A stretch of 23,186 nt of DNA from Galactobacter sp. (GCF_022712295.1 NZ_JALAGT010000079.1:1-23186); one strand, 5' to 3'. Shown: positions 6,818 to 15,079, counted from the first letter of the stretch. A program made the numbers and translations. Notes: generated by a model not told the origin, from the sequence alone.

Positions 6818-9800
6818 ATGGTCAGCGAGTCCAACGCAGAACAGAACACGGCACCGGAATCGGCCGCCCCGGCCGCGGAAGCGGAGCAGGCGGACGCAAA
6901 GCAGTCGGCGGCGAAGAAGACCGCCACACGGAAACCGGCCGCCCAGAAGAAGCCGGCAGCCAAGAGGCCCGCAGCCAAGAGGCCCGCAGCCAAGAAGCCG
7001 GCCGCCAAGAAGACCAGCACCAAGACGTTGGCGTCCGAGGGCTCGGACGAGGTCCGGGCCAAGGCGGCGGCCGCCGTCGCCGAAGCGCTTCAGGAGGTGG
7101 CCCAAGCCAAGGACGAGCCCGCTCTGTCAGCCGTGGAACAGGCCGAGTCGAACGCAGAGCAGACGGAGCAGCCAGCCAAGAAGAAGCCGTCAGCCAAGAA
7201 TTCCAGCGGCACCAAGGCTGCGGCGGAGAAGAAATCCTCGACGGCCAAGAAGTCGGCCGCGACCAAGTCCGCTGACGAGAAGAAGACGGCCGAGAACAAG
7301 CCGACGGCGAAGAAGTCCCCGGCCAAGAAGAAGGCCGAGCCCAAGAACGAGCCCAAGGCCGAACTCGAGGTCACGGTTGACGACGCCCCCGCAGCTGCTG
7401 AGACGAATGCCGGCATCGGTGAGGAGAAGTCGGCGCCCTCCACGATGAGCCTGTTCGACGAACTGAACTCGGGTTCTCCCTTCGAGGTCCCCTCCGCGAC
7501 CCTGAACATGCTCTTCCAAGCCCCCACGGAGATTCCAGCTGCTGCGGCCCTCGACGCCGAGTCGAAGGAGACCACCCGCGAGCAGCGCGGCCAGGAGGAA
7601 CAGGGCACCTCACGTCGCCGTCGTCGCCGCCGTCGTGGCGAGGAGGACATGGAGATCCAGGGCGGTGCAGAGTCGGACCCACCCGGAACCATCACCAAGG
7701 TCCGGGCGCCCCGTAACGGCGCCAACAACGACAAGCCCGTTGACCATGTTGTGGCCGTGAAGGGTTCCACGCGCCTTGAGGCCAAGCGTCAGCGTCGCCG
7801 CGAGTCCCGCGAGACCGGCCGCCGTCGCCACAGCATCACCGAGGCGGAGTTCTTGGCTCGTCGCGAGTCCGTGGACCGCCAGATGGTGGTGCGCCAGAAC
7901 GACGAGCGCATCCAGATCGGCGTGATGGAGGACGGCGTCCTGGCGGAGCACTTCGTCTCCCACACCACACAGGACTCCATGATCGGCAACGTCTACGTGG
8001 GCAAGGTGCAGAACGTGCTTCCGTCCATGGAGGCCGCCTTCGTGGACATCGGTCGCGGCCGCAACGCCGTGCTGTACGCAGGTGAGGTGGATTGGGCCAA
8101 GGCCAAGCTGGACGGCAAGCCGCGCCGCATCGAGAACGCCCTGAAGTCGGGCGACACCGTACTGGTGCAGGTCACCAAGGACCCTGTTGGCCACAAGGGC
8201 GCCCGCCTGACCAGCCAGATCTCCCTGCCAGGCCGTTACCTGGTCTACGTCCCGGCCGGTTCCATGACGGGCATCTCCAGGAAGCTGCCCGACACCGAGC
8301 GCGCCCGTCTGAAGAAGGTGCTCAAGGAGCATCTGCCTGACAAGGCCGGCGTCATCGTACGCACAGCCGCCGAAGGCGCTTCCGAGCAGGAGCTGATGAA
8401 TGACATCAACCGCCTGCGGGTGCAGTGGGAGGGCATCGAGAAGGCCTCCACGTCCACCAAGACCAAGGCCCCCGAGCTGCTCTACGCCGAGCCGGATCTG
8501 ACCATCAAGGTGGTCCGCGATGTCTTCAACGAGGACTTCTCCAAGCTCGTGGTCCAGGGCGAGCACGCCTGGGACACCATCGAGGCCTACGTGACCTACG
8601 TAGCCCCCGACCTGGTGGATCGCCTGGAGAAGTGGGAGGGCGAGGACGACATCTTCACCCACCTACGAGTGGACGAGCAGATCGCCAAGGCGCTGGAGCG
8701 CAAGGTGAACCTGCCCTCCGGCGGCTCTCTCGTGATCGATCGCACCGAGGCCATGACGGTCATCGACGTCAACACGGGCAAGTTCACCGGCTCGGGTGGC
8801 AACCTCGAGGAGACGGTGACCAAGAACAACCTCGAGGCCGCCGAGGAGATCGTGCGGCAGATGCGCCTGCGCGACATGGGCGGCATCATCGTGATTGACT
8901 TCATCGACATGGTCCTGGAGTCCAATCGTGACCTGGTGCTTCGTCGGCTCGTGGAGTGCCTGGGGCGCGATCGCACCAAGCATCAGGTTGCCGAAGTGAC
9001 CAGCCTCGGCCTGGTCCAGATGACCCGCAAGAAGATCGGCACCGGTCTGCTCGAGGTCTTCTCCGAGAATTGCGAGGCCTGTGCAGGCCGCGGCGTGGTC
9101 ATCCACGACGAGCCGTTGGAGGGTCACTCGCATCAGCCGCAGGTGAAGCAGATTTCCGATCGGCCTACCCGTTCCGAGCGTCGTCGCAACCGTCCGGCGC
9201 AGGAGGAGAGCAAGCCCAAGACGCAGGAGAGCACTCCTGTGGATCCGGAGGAGGAGGAACGCGCGCAGAAGGCGCGGGTTGCCTTGGCTTCCATCGCGGC
9301 TGCCTCCGGTCACGCCGGTGAGGTCGCCGTGGCCACGGACAGCGCGGAGAAGCCCTCCACCGAGCGCGGAGCCGGAGTGGTCCAGGAAGGCCGCGGGGGG
9401 CCCACCCGTCCTGAGGAAACCGCTTCCGAATCCTCCGAGCAGCCCTCCAACGAGTCCACCCCGGACACCGAAGGCGACGAGCAACAGCGCCCCAAGCGCC
9501 GGCGTCGTCGTGGTCGTCGTGGACGCGGCGGTCGCGGCCCGGGTCAGCCGGCCCAGGACGAGCAGCAGCAGGACAGCGAGCAGCCCCGGCAGCAGCAGGG
9601 TGACAAGGTGCCCGACGAACCGAAGGCGGCTTCGGTGCCCTCCGAGCCTTCCGCTGCGGAACCGAAGGCGACGTCCCGCCGCGAGCCGCGCGTCGCGGTC
9701 GTTGAGGAGCCTGCCGCGGCACCCAAGCGGCCGGCGCGCCGTCGCCGCGCCGCGTCGTCGGCCGGTGGGGCCGATGCCAGTGTGACCGTGGTGAACGCGG

Positions 9801-9931
9801 AAGCGGGCGCGCGCGGGACCACGATCGTCTCAACGTCGGTGGTGACCACCAACAGTGGGGCAGCGGCCGAACCCAAGGCCGCCGAGGAGCCCGTCATGCT
9901 CGGTGTGGGAGTCCCCGCCTCGGAGCTCTGA
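6818..9931 (+). CDS. rne: Ribonuclease E/G family endoribonuclease with long disordered extensions
   Basis: Initiates mRNA decay and processes rRNA and tRNA precursors. The ATG at 6818 is chosen because GAGGAG lies just upstream; an in-frame ATG at 6764 lacks a site. The product is 1037 residues. Residues 1 to about 350 are a low-complexity Ala/Lys/Glu extension with PAAKR/PAAKK repeats and an Arg block. The catalytic core follows: S1 domain from about 388 (MIGNVYVGKVQNVLPSMEAAFVDIGRGRNA region), the DNase I-like site with metal-binding aspartates D650 (TVIDVNTG) and D694 (IIVIDFIDM), and the zinc-link C752-E-A-C755. Residues from about 780 are acidic and Gln-rich with an RRRRRGRRGRGGRG patch, probably for RNA or partner binding. 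This layout, with a central core and two disordered arms, is usual in actinobacteria. Confidence 0.96.
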   Translation: MVSESNAEQNTAPESAAPAAEAEQADAKQSAAKKTATRKPAAQKKPAAKRPAAKRPAAKKPAAKKTSTKTLASEGSDEVRAKAAAAVAEALQEVAQAKDEPALSAVEQAESNAEQTEQPAKKKPSAKNSSGTKAAAEKKSSTAKKSAATKSADEKKTAENKPTAKKSPAKKKAEPKNEPKAELEVTVDDAPAAAETNAGIGEEKSAPSTMSLFDELNSGSPFEVPSATLNMLFQAPTEIPAAAALDAESKETTREQRGQEEQGTSRRRRRRRRGEEDMEIQGGAESDPPGTITKVRAPRNGANNDKPVDHVVAVKGSTRLEAKRQRRRESRETGRRRHSITEAEFLARRESVDRQMVVRQNDERIQIGVMEDGVLAEHFVSHTTQDSMIGNVYVGKVQNVLPSMEAAFVDIGRGRNAVLYAGEVDWAKAKLDGKPRRIENALKSGDTVLVQVTKDPVGHKGARLTSQISLPGRYLVYVPAGSMTGISRKLPDTERARLKKVLKEHLPDKAGVIVRTAAEGASEQELMNDINRLRVQWEGIEKASTSTKTKAPELLYAEPDLTIKVVRDVFNEDFSKLVVQGEHAWDTIEAYVTYVAPDLVDRLEKWEGEDDIFTHLRVDEQIAKALERKVNLPSGGSLVIDRTEAMTVIDVNTGKFTGSGGNLEETVTKNNLEAAEEIVRQMRLRDMGGIIVIDFIDMVLESNRDLVLRRLVECLGRDRTKHQVAEVTSLGLVQMTRKKIGTGLLEVFSENCEACAGRGVVIHDEPLEGHSHQPQVKQISDRPTRSERRRNRPAQEESKPKTQESTPVDPEEEERAQKARVALASIAAASGHAGEVAVATDSAEKPSTERGAGVVQEGRGGPTRPEETASESSEQPSNESTPDTEGDEQQRPKRRRRRGRRGRGGRGPGQPAQDEQQQDSEQPRQQQGDKVPDEPKAASVPSEPSAAEPKATSRREPRVAVVEEPAAAPKRPARRRRAASSAGGADASVTVVNAEAGARGTTIVSTSVVTTNSGAAAEPKAAEEPVMLGVGVPASEL
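6953..7012 (+). repeat. Four tandem 15-base units in rne encoding PAAKR/PAAKK
   Basis: Four consecutive 15-base units encode PAAKR, PAAKR, PAAKK, PAAKK (rne residues 46-65). The first three differ by very few bases. Similar looser Lys/Ala motifs (AKK, SAKK) continue to about residue 190. The pattern resembles the tails of H1-like bacterial nucleoid proteins. Confidence 0.85.
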
Positions 9932-9954
9932 GCGTTTCTTATGGCTCGAAGAGC

Positions 9955-9992
9955 GCGTGTCGCGTCATGACCTTCATCACGACGCGACACGC
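9955..9992 (+). terminator. rne terminator hairpin
   Basis: GCGTGTCGCGTC (9955-9966) is exactly complementary to GACGCGACACGC (9981-9992), giving a 12-pair stem with a 14-base loop. It starts 24 bases after the rne stop. No T-run follows. It lies before the rplU promoter and separates the two transcripts. Confidence 0.75.
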
Positions 9993-10006
9993 GGGGCATC
10001 ATTCGT

Positions 10007-10036
10007 TTGCCGCAAGCGTCATCCAGCCGGTAAGAT
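10007..10036 (+). promoter_or_regulatory. rplU-rpmA promoter
   Basis: TTGCCG (10007-10012) and TAAGAT (10031-10036) are 18 bases apart and match primary-sigma -35 and -10 elements well. This is the best promoter match I found in the window. Transcription would start near 10043, leaving a leader of about 139 bases before the rplU GTG. Confidence 0.65.
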
Positions 10037-10042
10037 TGATCC

Positions 10043-10181
10043 TCGGTGCATCACGATCCAACCAATGGTTCGGGGCGGACGATGCCCGTGAGTTTCCCCG
10101 TCACTCGTGAATGCGACACAACCGTGTAGCGGCGCAGTGGTGGGACATGTCAATGTCAATGTCGAGAGAAGTGAGTACCAA
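10043..10181 (+). promoter_or_regulatory. Long leader of rplU, possible ribosomal-protein autoregulation
   Basis: About 139 bases lie between the predicted start point and rplU. Small hairpins are possible (AACCA/TGGTT near 10059-10069, ACAC/GTGT near 10122-10133). A TGTCAA run (about 10149-10162) precedes a weak ribosome binding site. Ribosomal protein genes often carry leaders that bind their own product, but I do not recognise a known leader class here. Confidence 0.3.
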
Positions 10182-10490
10182 GTGGTGTACGCGATTGTTC
10201 GCGCTGGTGGGCGCCAGGAGAAGGTCGCCGTGGGCGACGTCATCACCCTCGACCGCCTCCAGGAAGAGGTCGGCGGCAACGTCGAGCTCCCCGCGGTGCT
10301 GCTGGTCGATGGTGACAAGGTCACCTCGGATGCCGATTCCCTGTCCGGCGTGAAGGTCCAGGCCAAGGTTCTGGGTCACGAGCGTGGTCAGAAGATCGTC
10401 ATCCAGAAGTACAAGAACAAGACCGGTTACAAGAAGCGCCAGGGTTTCCGCGCAGCGCTCTCCAAGGTCGAGATCACCTCGATCGCCTGA
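10182..10490 (+). CDS. rplU: 50S ribosomal protein L21
   Basis: Large-subunit protein that contacts 23S rRNA. The 102-residue product starts MVYAIVRAGGRQEKVAVGDVI and ends with the L21 signature KIVIQKYKNKTGYKKRQGFR. I chose GTG 10182 because the MVYAIV start is the family norm. A second GTG follows directly. A frame extending to 10107 would add 25 residues unrelated to L21. The ribosome binding site is poor, so leader structure may matter for translation. It is co-transcribed with rpmA, 41 bases downstream. Confidence 0.95.
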   Translation: MVYAIVRAGGRQEKVAVGDVITLDRLQEEVGGNVELPAVLLVDGDKVTSDADSLSGVKVQAKVLGHERGQKIVIQKYKNKTGYKKRQGFRAALSKVEITSIA

Positions 10491-10531
10491 TTCAGGCCCA
10501 TCGAGACTAGCTGAAGAGGTAGGTAGGAACC

Positions 10532-10783
10532 ATGGCACATAAGAAGGGCGCAAGCTCCACTCGTAACGGTCGCGACTCCAACGCCCAGTACCTGGGTGTG
10601 AAGCGCTTCGGTGGTCAGGTCGTCAAGGCAGGCGAGATCATCGTCCGCCAGCGCGGCACGCACTTCCACCCGGGCGCCAACGTTGGCCGCGGTAAGGACG
10701 ACACCCTGTTCGCCCTGTCCGCCGGCGCAGTCGAGTTCGGTTCGGCACGCGGTCGCCGCGTGGTCAACATCGTCGGCGAATGA
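10532..10783 (+). CDS. rpmA: 50S ribosomal protein L27
   Basis: Large-subunit protein whose N-terminal tail reaches the peptidyl transferase centre. The 83-residue product begins MAHKKGASSTRNGRDSNAQYLGVK and contains GxHPGxNVGRGKDDTLFAL-type signatures (RGTHFHPGANVGRGKDDTLFA). It begins directly with the mature AHKKG sequence; the cleavable N-terminal extension of Firmicutes L27 is absent. AGG repeats 5-12 bases upstream supply the ribosome binding site. A double hairpin follows. Confidence 0.97.
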   Translation: MAHKKGASSTRNGRDSNAQYLGVKRFGGQVVKAGEIIVRQRGTHFHPGANVGRGKDDTLFALSAGAVEFGSARGRRVVNIVGE

Positions 10784-10789
10784 GTCGAC

Positions 10790-10852
10790 GCGTGATCCAT
10801 TGATCACGCACCCTCGTTGAACGGAGGGCGGGCACTGAGCCTGCCCTCCGTT
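10790..10852 (+). terminator. Double hairpin terminator after rpmA
   Basis: The first stem is GCGTGATC/GATCACGC (10790-10797 with 10802-10809, loop CATT). The second, stronger stem is AACGGAGGGCGGGC (10820-10833) with its partner at 10839-10852, 14 pairs including one G-T, loop ACTGA, ending in TTT. This is a standard intrinsic terminator form and isolates obgE from rplU-rpmA. Confidence 0.88.
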
Positions 10853-10898
10853 TGCGTATCCAGTACCTTTTCCTTACGAATCACCTTCCAGATTCGTA
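10852..10898 (+). promoter_or_regulatory. Candidate obgE promoter with inverted repeat
   Basis: TACGAATC (10875-10882) and GATTCGTA (10891-10898) form a perfect 8-base inverted repeat with an 8-base spacer. A weak promoter, TTGCGT (10852-10857) then TACGAA (10875-10880) 17 bases on, overlaps its left arm. The repeat is certain; the promoter and any operator function are inferred. Confidence 0.35.
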
Positions 10899-10922
10899 CA
10901 CGACCTTGAAGAAGGAGTGAAC

Positions 10923-12452
10923 GTGGCCGCCTTCGTCGATCGCGTCAAGATGCACCTCACCGGTGGTAATGGCGGGCACGGCTGTGTCTCAGTCCACCGC
11001 GAGAAGTTCAAGCCGCTGGGTGGCCCGGACGGCGCCAACGGAGGCAGCGGCGGCGACGTGATCCTGCGAGCCGACACTCAGGTCACCACTCTGCTCGGAT
11101 ACCACCACGCCCAGATCCAGCGTGCCGAGAACGGTGAGCCCGGTAAGGGTGACTTCCGCCATGGCAAGGTCGGTGAGACGCTGGTGCTTCCGGTGCCGGT
11201 CGGCACGGTCGTGAAGACTCCCGATGGAGACATCGTCGCCGACCTCGTGAAGGCGGGACAGGAATACGTGGCGGCGGCCGGCGGCCAGGGTGGCCTCGGC
11301 AATGCGGCACTGGCCTCCGCCAAGCGCAAGGCCCCTGGATTCGCGCTCCTGGGCGTTCCCGGCCAGGAACGCGAGATCGTCCTCGAGCTGAAGTCCGTGG
11401 CGGACGTCGCCCTGGTCGGTTTCCCCTCCGCGGGCAAGTCCTCGCTGATCAGCGCGCTCTCCGCTGCACGCCCCAAGATCGCGGACTACCCGTTCACCAC
11501 CCTCACGCCGCACCTCGGTGTGGTGCAGGCGGGCGAGACCCGCTTCACCGTTGCGGACGTCCCCGGCCTCATCGAGGGCGCAGCCGACGGCAAGGGGCTC
11601 GGCCTGGAATTCCTGCGTCACGTGGAGCGCTGCGCCGCTCTGGTGCACGTGCTGGATACCGCCAGCCTGGAATCCGACCGCGACCCGATCTCCGATCTGG
11701 AGACCATCGAGGCCGAGTTGGAGCACTACACCGTGGACGCCGGTTTCGCTGAAGGGACCCCGGTTCCGTTGAACGAGCGCCCGCGCCTCGTGGTGCTCAA
11801 CAAGGTGGACGTCCCGGACGGCCGCGACATGGCCGAGTTCGTTCGTCCCACCCTGGAGGAGCGCGGGTACCGGGTCTTCGAGGTGTCCGCGGCCTCCCAC
11901 GAGGGGCTGCGGCAGCTCTCCTTCGCCATGGCCGAGCTCGTGGAGCAGGCCAGGACCAACGCCGAGGTGGAAGTGGAAGAGGTCGAGGTCCCCGTTCTGC
12001 GTCCCCGCTCCGTCAAACGCATCGAGTTCACGGTGCGTAAGGAGTCCCAGAACGGCGAGCCGCTGTTCCGGATCCGCGGTGAGAAGCCCGAGCGGTGGGT
12101 GGTCCAGACGGACTTCCGCAACGATGAGGCCGTCGGCTACCTCGCCGACCGACTGAACAAGCTGGGTATCGAGGAATCCCTCTACAAGGAGGGTGCCAAG
12201 CCGGGCGACGCCGTGGTGATCGGTGGTGACGGTGGCGTGGTCTTCGACTGGGAGCCCACCGTCTCAGCGGGCGCGGAACTGCTGGGTAACCGCGGAGATG
12301 ATCTGCGTCTGACTCAGAACGAACGCCGCACCACGGGGGAACGGCGAGAGGCCTACCAGGCACGTAAGGACCGCAGGGCCGCTACACGCGATGCGCTCGA
12401 GGCCGAGCGTCGCACCGGCACCTGGGGAATCGACAACGAAGAGGATGAATGA
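10923..12452 (+). CDS. obgE: Obg family GTPase
   Basis: Essential ribosome-associated GTPase for 50S assembly and stress control. The GTG at 10923 is preferred because AAGGAG (10912-10917) is correctly spaced and MAAFVDRV fits the family; another GTG at 10917 overlaps that site. The product is 509 residues. The Gly-rich Obg domain (1 to about 158) contains GGNGGHGCVSVHREKF and AAAGGQGGLGNA. The G domain has GFPSAGKSS (G1, about 166-174), FTT (G2), DVPG (G3, 212-215), NKVD (G4, 293-296) and SAAS (G5). The C-terminal OCT domain follows, then a charged Arg/Glu tail. The stop overlaps proB as ATGA. Confidence 0.97.
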   Translation: MAAFVDRVKMHLTGGNGGHGCVSVHREKFKPLGGPDGANGGSGGDVILRADTQVTTLLGYHHAQIQRAENGEPGKGDFRHGKVGETLVLPVPVGTVVKTPDGDIVADLVKAGQEYVAAAGGQGGLGNAALASAKRKAPGFALLGVPGQEREIVLELKSVADVALVGFPSAGKSSLISALSAARPKIADYPFTTLTPHLGVVQAGETRFTVADVPGLIEGAADGKGLGLEFLRHVERCAALVHVLDTASLESDRDPISDLETIEAELEHYTVDAGFAEGTPVPLNERPRLVVLNKVDVPDGRDMAEFVRPTLEERGYRVFEVSAASHEGLRQLSFAMAELVEQARTNAEVEVEEVEVPVLRPRSVKRIEFTVRKESQNGEPLFRIRGEKPERWVVQTDFRNDEAVGYLADRLNKLGIEESLYKEGAKPGDAVVIGGDGGVVFDWEPTVSAGAELLGNRGDDLRLTQNERRTTGERREAYQARKDRRAATRDALEAERRTGTWGIDNEEDE

Positions 12453-13624
12453 GTCACACCGGGATTGAGCACCACACCACACCGCGAACTCGCGAGGGAC
12501 TGAAGTACGCCTCAAGAGTGGTCGTGAAGATCGGCTCGTCCTCTCTGTCCAGCGTGGACGGGGGGTTGGACGTGGCCGCGTTGGAACACCTGGAGACCGT
12601 GTTGGATGGTGTCCTTGATCGCGGCACACAGGTGGTGCTGGTGTCTTCCGGCGCCATCGCCACAGGGATCTCCCCGCTAGGGCTGGAGGCTCGGCCCAAG
12701 GACCTGGCCACGCAGCAGGCGGCAGCCGCTGTTGGCCAGGGACTGTTGGTGGCTCACTACTCCCGTGCCTTCGCCCGCCATGGGCGCACGGTGGCGCAGG
12801 TGCTGCTCACCGCTGATGACCTGATTCGGCGGGGACACTATGCCAACGCGTACCGCTCGCTCTCCCGCCTGCTGGCCCTTGGCGTTGTACCCATCGTCAA
12901 CGAGAACGATGCCATGGCCACGCACGAGATCCGCTTCGGCGACAACGATCGTCTGGCCGCGCTGGTGGCCTCCTTGGTCCAGGCCGATGCGCTCGTACTG
13001 CTCTCCGATGTGACCGCGGTGCATGACGCCCCGCCGTCGGAGGGCGGCCGACCCGTCAGCGTCGTGAAGTCCTCAGCGGACCTGGCCGAGGCAAACATCG
13101 GGGGAGTCGGTGAGGCCGGCGTCGGGACCGGCGGCATGGCCACCAAGGTCCAGGCCGCCACCATCGCGGCGCAGTCCGGAATCCCCACGGTGGTCACCTC
13201 GGCCGCACTGGCCGGTTCCGCCCTCAACGGCGACGACGTCGGCACGTGGTTCTCCGCACGCCGCAACCGCCGCCCGCTACGCCTGCTCTGGCTCGAGCAC
13301 CTGGCGACCACGCAGGGCCGCCTGGTTCTGGACGACGGCGCCGCGCGCGCCGTGGCGCAGGATCGCGCCTCGCTACTGGCCGCCGGCATCACCGCTGTCG
13401 AGGGCGACTTCGACGACGGCGACCCGGTGGAGATCGTGGATCGCGCCGGGAACGTCCTGGCCCACGGCCTCGCGAACTTCACATCCGACGAGCTGCCGCA
13501 GATGCTCGGTAAGACCATGGGGCAGCTGCGTTCCGAACTGGGCGTGCGCTTCGCCAAAGTAGTGGTTCATGCAGACGATGTGGCGCTGATCGGCGCCGGG
13601 ACCGAAGAGGTTTACGTCATCTGA
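12449..13624 (+). CDS. proB: Glutamate 5-kinase
   Basis: First step of proline synthesis: phosphorylates glutamate to gamma-glutamyl phosphate. The 391-residue product has the amino-acid kinase domain (VVVKIGSSSL near residue 24, VSSGAIATG, VNENDAMATHEIRFGDNDRLAALVA). A C-terminal PUA domain follows (from about residue 290, RLVLDDGAARAV to TSDELPQMLGK). The ATG overlaps the obgE stop and has GAAGAGG just upstream. Feedback control by proline is usual in the family but is not readable here. proA follows after 39 bases. Confidence 0.97.
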   Translation: MSHTGIEHHTTPRTREGLKYASRVVVKIGSSSLSSVDGGLDVAALEHLETVLDGVLDRGTQVVLVSSGAIATGISPLGLEARPKDLATQQAAAAVGQGLLVAHYSRAFARHGRTVAQVLLTADDLIRRGHYANAYRSLSRLLALGVVPIVNENDAMATHEIRFGDNDRLAALVASLVQADALVLLSDVTAVHDAPPSEGGRPVSVVKSSADLAEANIGGVGEAGVGTGGMATKVQAATIAAQSGIPTVVTSAALAGSALNGDDVGTWFSARRNRRPLRLLWLEHLATTQGRLVLDDGAARAVAQDRASLLAAGITAVEGDFDDGDPVEIVDRAGNVLAHGLANFTSDELPQMLGKTMGQLRSELGVRFAKVVVHADDVALIGAGTEEVYVI

Positions 13625-13625
13625 C

Positions 13626-13656
13626 TTGGGCTGCGCCTGTGGGTCTCTCGTAGAGT
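13626..13656 (+). promoter_or_regulatory. Candidate leaderless promoter of proA
   Basis: TAGAGT (13651-13656) fits the actinobacterial -10 pattern TANNNT. It ends seven bases before the proA ATG at 13664, so transcription would begin at the start codon itself. A weak -35, TTGGGC (13626-13631), lies 19 bases upstream. No good ribosome binding site is seen. Confidence 0.5.
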
Positions 13657-13663
13657 GGATGCC

Positions 13664-14971
13664 ATGTCCACCACAATTGATGCGACTCAACAAACCACTG
13701 CTCTGACCGAGGACCAGGCCGATGTGCTGGTCCGTGAGCGCGCAGCGGAATCCCGCAACGCGTCCCGCGTCCTGGCCGGCCTGACCAGACAGCAGAAGGA
13801 TGATGCACTGGTGGCCGTGGGGGAGACCCTGGTGGCCCACGCGGAAACCATCATCGAGGCCAACGCAGAGGACCTGCGTCGCGGTGAGGCCAATGGGACC
13901 TCACCTCAGCTGCTCGACCGGCTGATGCTGGATACCGCCCGGATCGAGGGACTTCGCTCCGCACTGCGGGAGTTGGCGGGGCTGCCGGATCCGATCGGCG
14001 AGGTGGTGCGCGGTTCCACGCTCCCCAACGGCCTGCGCCTACGCCAGACGCGGGTGCCGCTCGGCGTGGTCGGAGCCATCTACGAGGCCCGCCCCAACGT
14101 CACCGTGGACATCGCCGGAATCGGCCTGAAGTCCGGCAACGCGGTGCTGCTGCGTGGAGGATCCGCCGCGGCGTCCACCAATGCCGTGCTCGTGGAATTG
14201 ATCCGCACCACCCTGGTTGCCAACGGCGTGCCGGCCGGTGCCGTGCAGACCGTGGATGACGGGGGCAGGCCGGCTGCCGCCGCAATGATGCGTGCCGTGG
14301 GCAGCATCGACCTGCTGGTGCCTCGCGGTGGCCACGGACTGATTCAGGACGTGGTGCGCAATTCGCGCGTCCCCGTGGTGCAGACCGGTGAGGGCAACGT
14401 GCACGTCTACCTGCACCAGGACGCACCCGTGGAACGCGCCATGCAGATTGTCCACAACGCCAAGGTGCACCGTCCCAGCGTGTGCAATGCCGCGGAGACC
14501 CTGCTCATCCATGCGGATGCGGCGACCGCGGGCGCGGCCGCCATGACGGCCCTGGCCGAATCCGACGTCGTGCTCCACACGGATGAACGCGCGGCCGCCC
14601 TGGTGCCGCAATTGGAGACGGTCCCCGCCACCGAGGAGGACTGGGCCACCGAGTACGGCGCGCTGGAGATCGCTGTGCGCGTGGTGGACAGCCTGGACCA
14701 GGCGCTGGAGCACATCCGCACGTACTCCACCGGGCACACGGAGGCCATCGTCACCGATTCCATCGCGGCTCAACGGCAGTTCGTGGCGGGAGTCGACTCT
14801 GCGGCGGTCATGATCAATGCCTCGACGCGCTTCACCGATGGTGGCCAGCTGGGCCTGGGCGCCGAGGTGGGTATCTCCACACAGAAGATGCATGCTCGCG
14901 GTCCCATGGGTCTGGCGGAACTGACCACCACCCAGTGGGTCGTGGAGGGTGACGGTCACGTGCGAGCCTGA
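13664..14971 (+). CDS. proA: Gamma-glutamyl phosphate reductase
   Basis: Second step of proline synthesis: NADPH-dependent reduction of gamma-glutamyl phosphate to glutamate semialdehyde. The 435-residue product belongs to the aldehyde dehydrogenase superfamily. The catalytic cysteine is C274 in HRPSVCNAAETLL. VPLGVVGAIYEARPNVTVD and LVPRGGHGLI mark the cofactor and substrate regions, and the C-terminus has GLGAEVGISTQKMHARGPMGL. The ATG at 13664 is preferred to the GTG at 13655 because of the -10 placement, which would make a leaderless transcript. It works with ProB, which it follows. Confidence 0.96.
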   Translation: MSTTIDATQQTTALTEDQADVLVRERAAESRNASRVLAGLTRQQKDDALVAVGETLVAHAETIIEANAEDLRRGEANGTSPQLLDRLMLDTARIEGLRSALRELAGLPDPIGEVVRGSTLPNGLRLRQTRVPLGVVGAIYEARPNVTVDIAGIGLKSGNAVLLRGGSAAASTNAVLVELIRTTLVANGVPAGAVQTVDDGGRPAAAAMMRAVGSIDLLVPRGGHGLIQDVVRNSRVPVVQTGEGNVHVYLHQDAPVERAMQIVHNAKVHRPSVCNAAETLLIHADAATAGAAAMTALAESDVVLHTDERAAALVPQLETVPATEEDWATEYGALEIAVRVVDSLDQALEHIRTYSTGHTEAIVTDSIAAQRQFVAGVDSAAVMINASTRFTDGGQLGLGAEVGISTQKMHARGPMGLAELTTTQWVVEGDGHVRA

Positions 14972-15000
14972 CGCCAGGGGGGTCGCCGCTCGGATAGAAT
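14970..15000 (+). promoter_or_regulatory. Candidate promoter of the 74-residue membrane protein gene
   Basis: TAGAAT (14995-15000) is a strong TANNNT -10. A weak -35 (TGACGC, 14970-14975) lies 19 bases upstream, overlapping the proA stop. Transcription would start near 15007, giving a leader of about 73 bases. Confidence 0.5.
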
Positions 15001-15019
15001 GGACGGCGAGCATCACCGT

Positions 15020-15070
15020 GAGGACGTGGCTGCACCAGATGGGTACGTCCTCGAAGCACTTGTCGAGGAG
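15020..15070 (+). promoter_or_regulatory. Candidate two-state RNA leader controlling a ribosome binding site
   Basis: GAGGACGT (15020-15027) pairs perfectly with ACGTCCTC (15045-15052). TCCTCGA (15048-15054) pairs perfectly with TCGAGGA (15063-15069). The two stems share 15048-15052 and cannot form together. The second contains most of the GAGGAG ribosome binding site for the ATG at 15080. One fold would therefore hide the site and the other expose it. No known riboswitch class is recognised. Confidence 0.45.
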
Positions 15071-15079
15071 AGAACACCT

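Noticed and set aside
7610..8662. Long minus-strand open frames antisense to rne, and others antisense to obgE, proA and nrdE.
   Set aside because: They are shadow frames produced by high-GC codon bias: low complexity, no family resemblance, no ribosome binding site, and fully covered by clear genes on the other strand.
14999..15079. A longer start (ATG 14999) for the 74-residue membrane protein.
   Set aside because: That ATG lies within the predicted -10, has no ribosome binding site, and would place the regulatory stems in coding sequence. The ATG at 15080 has GAGGAG upstream.
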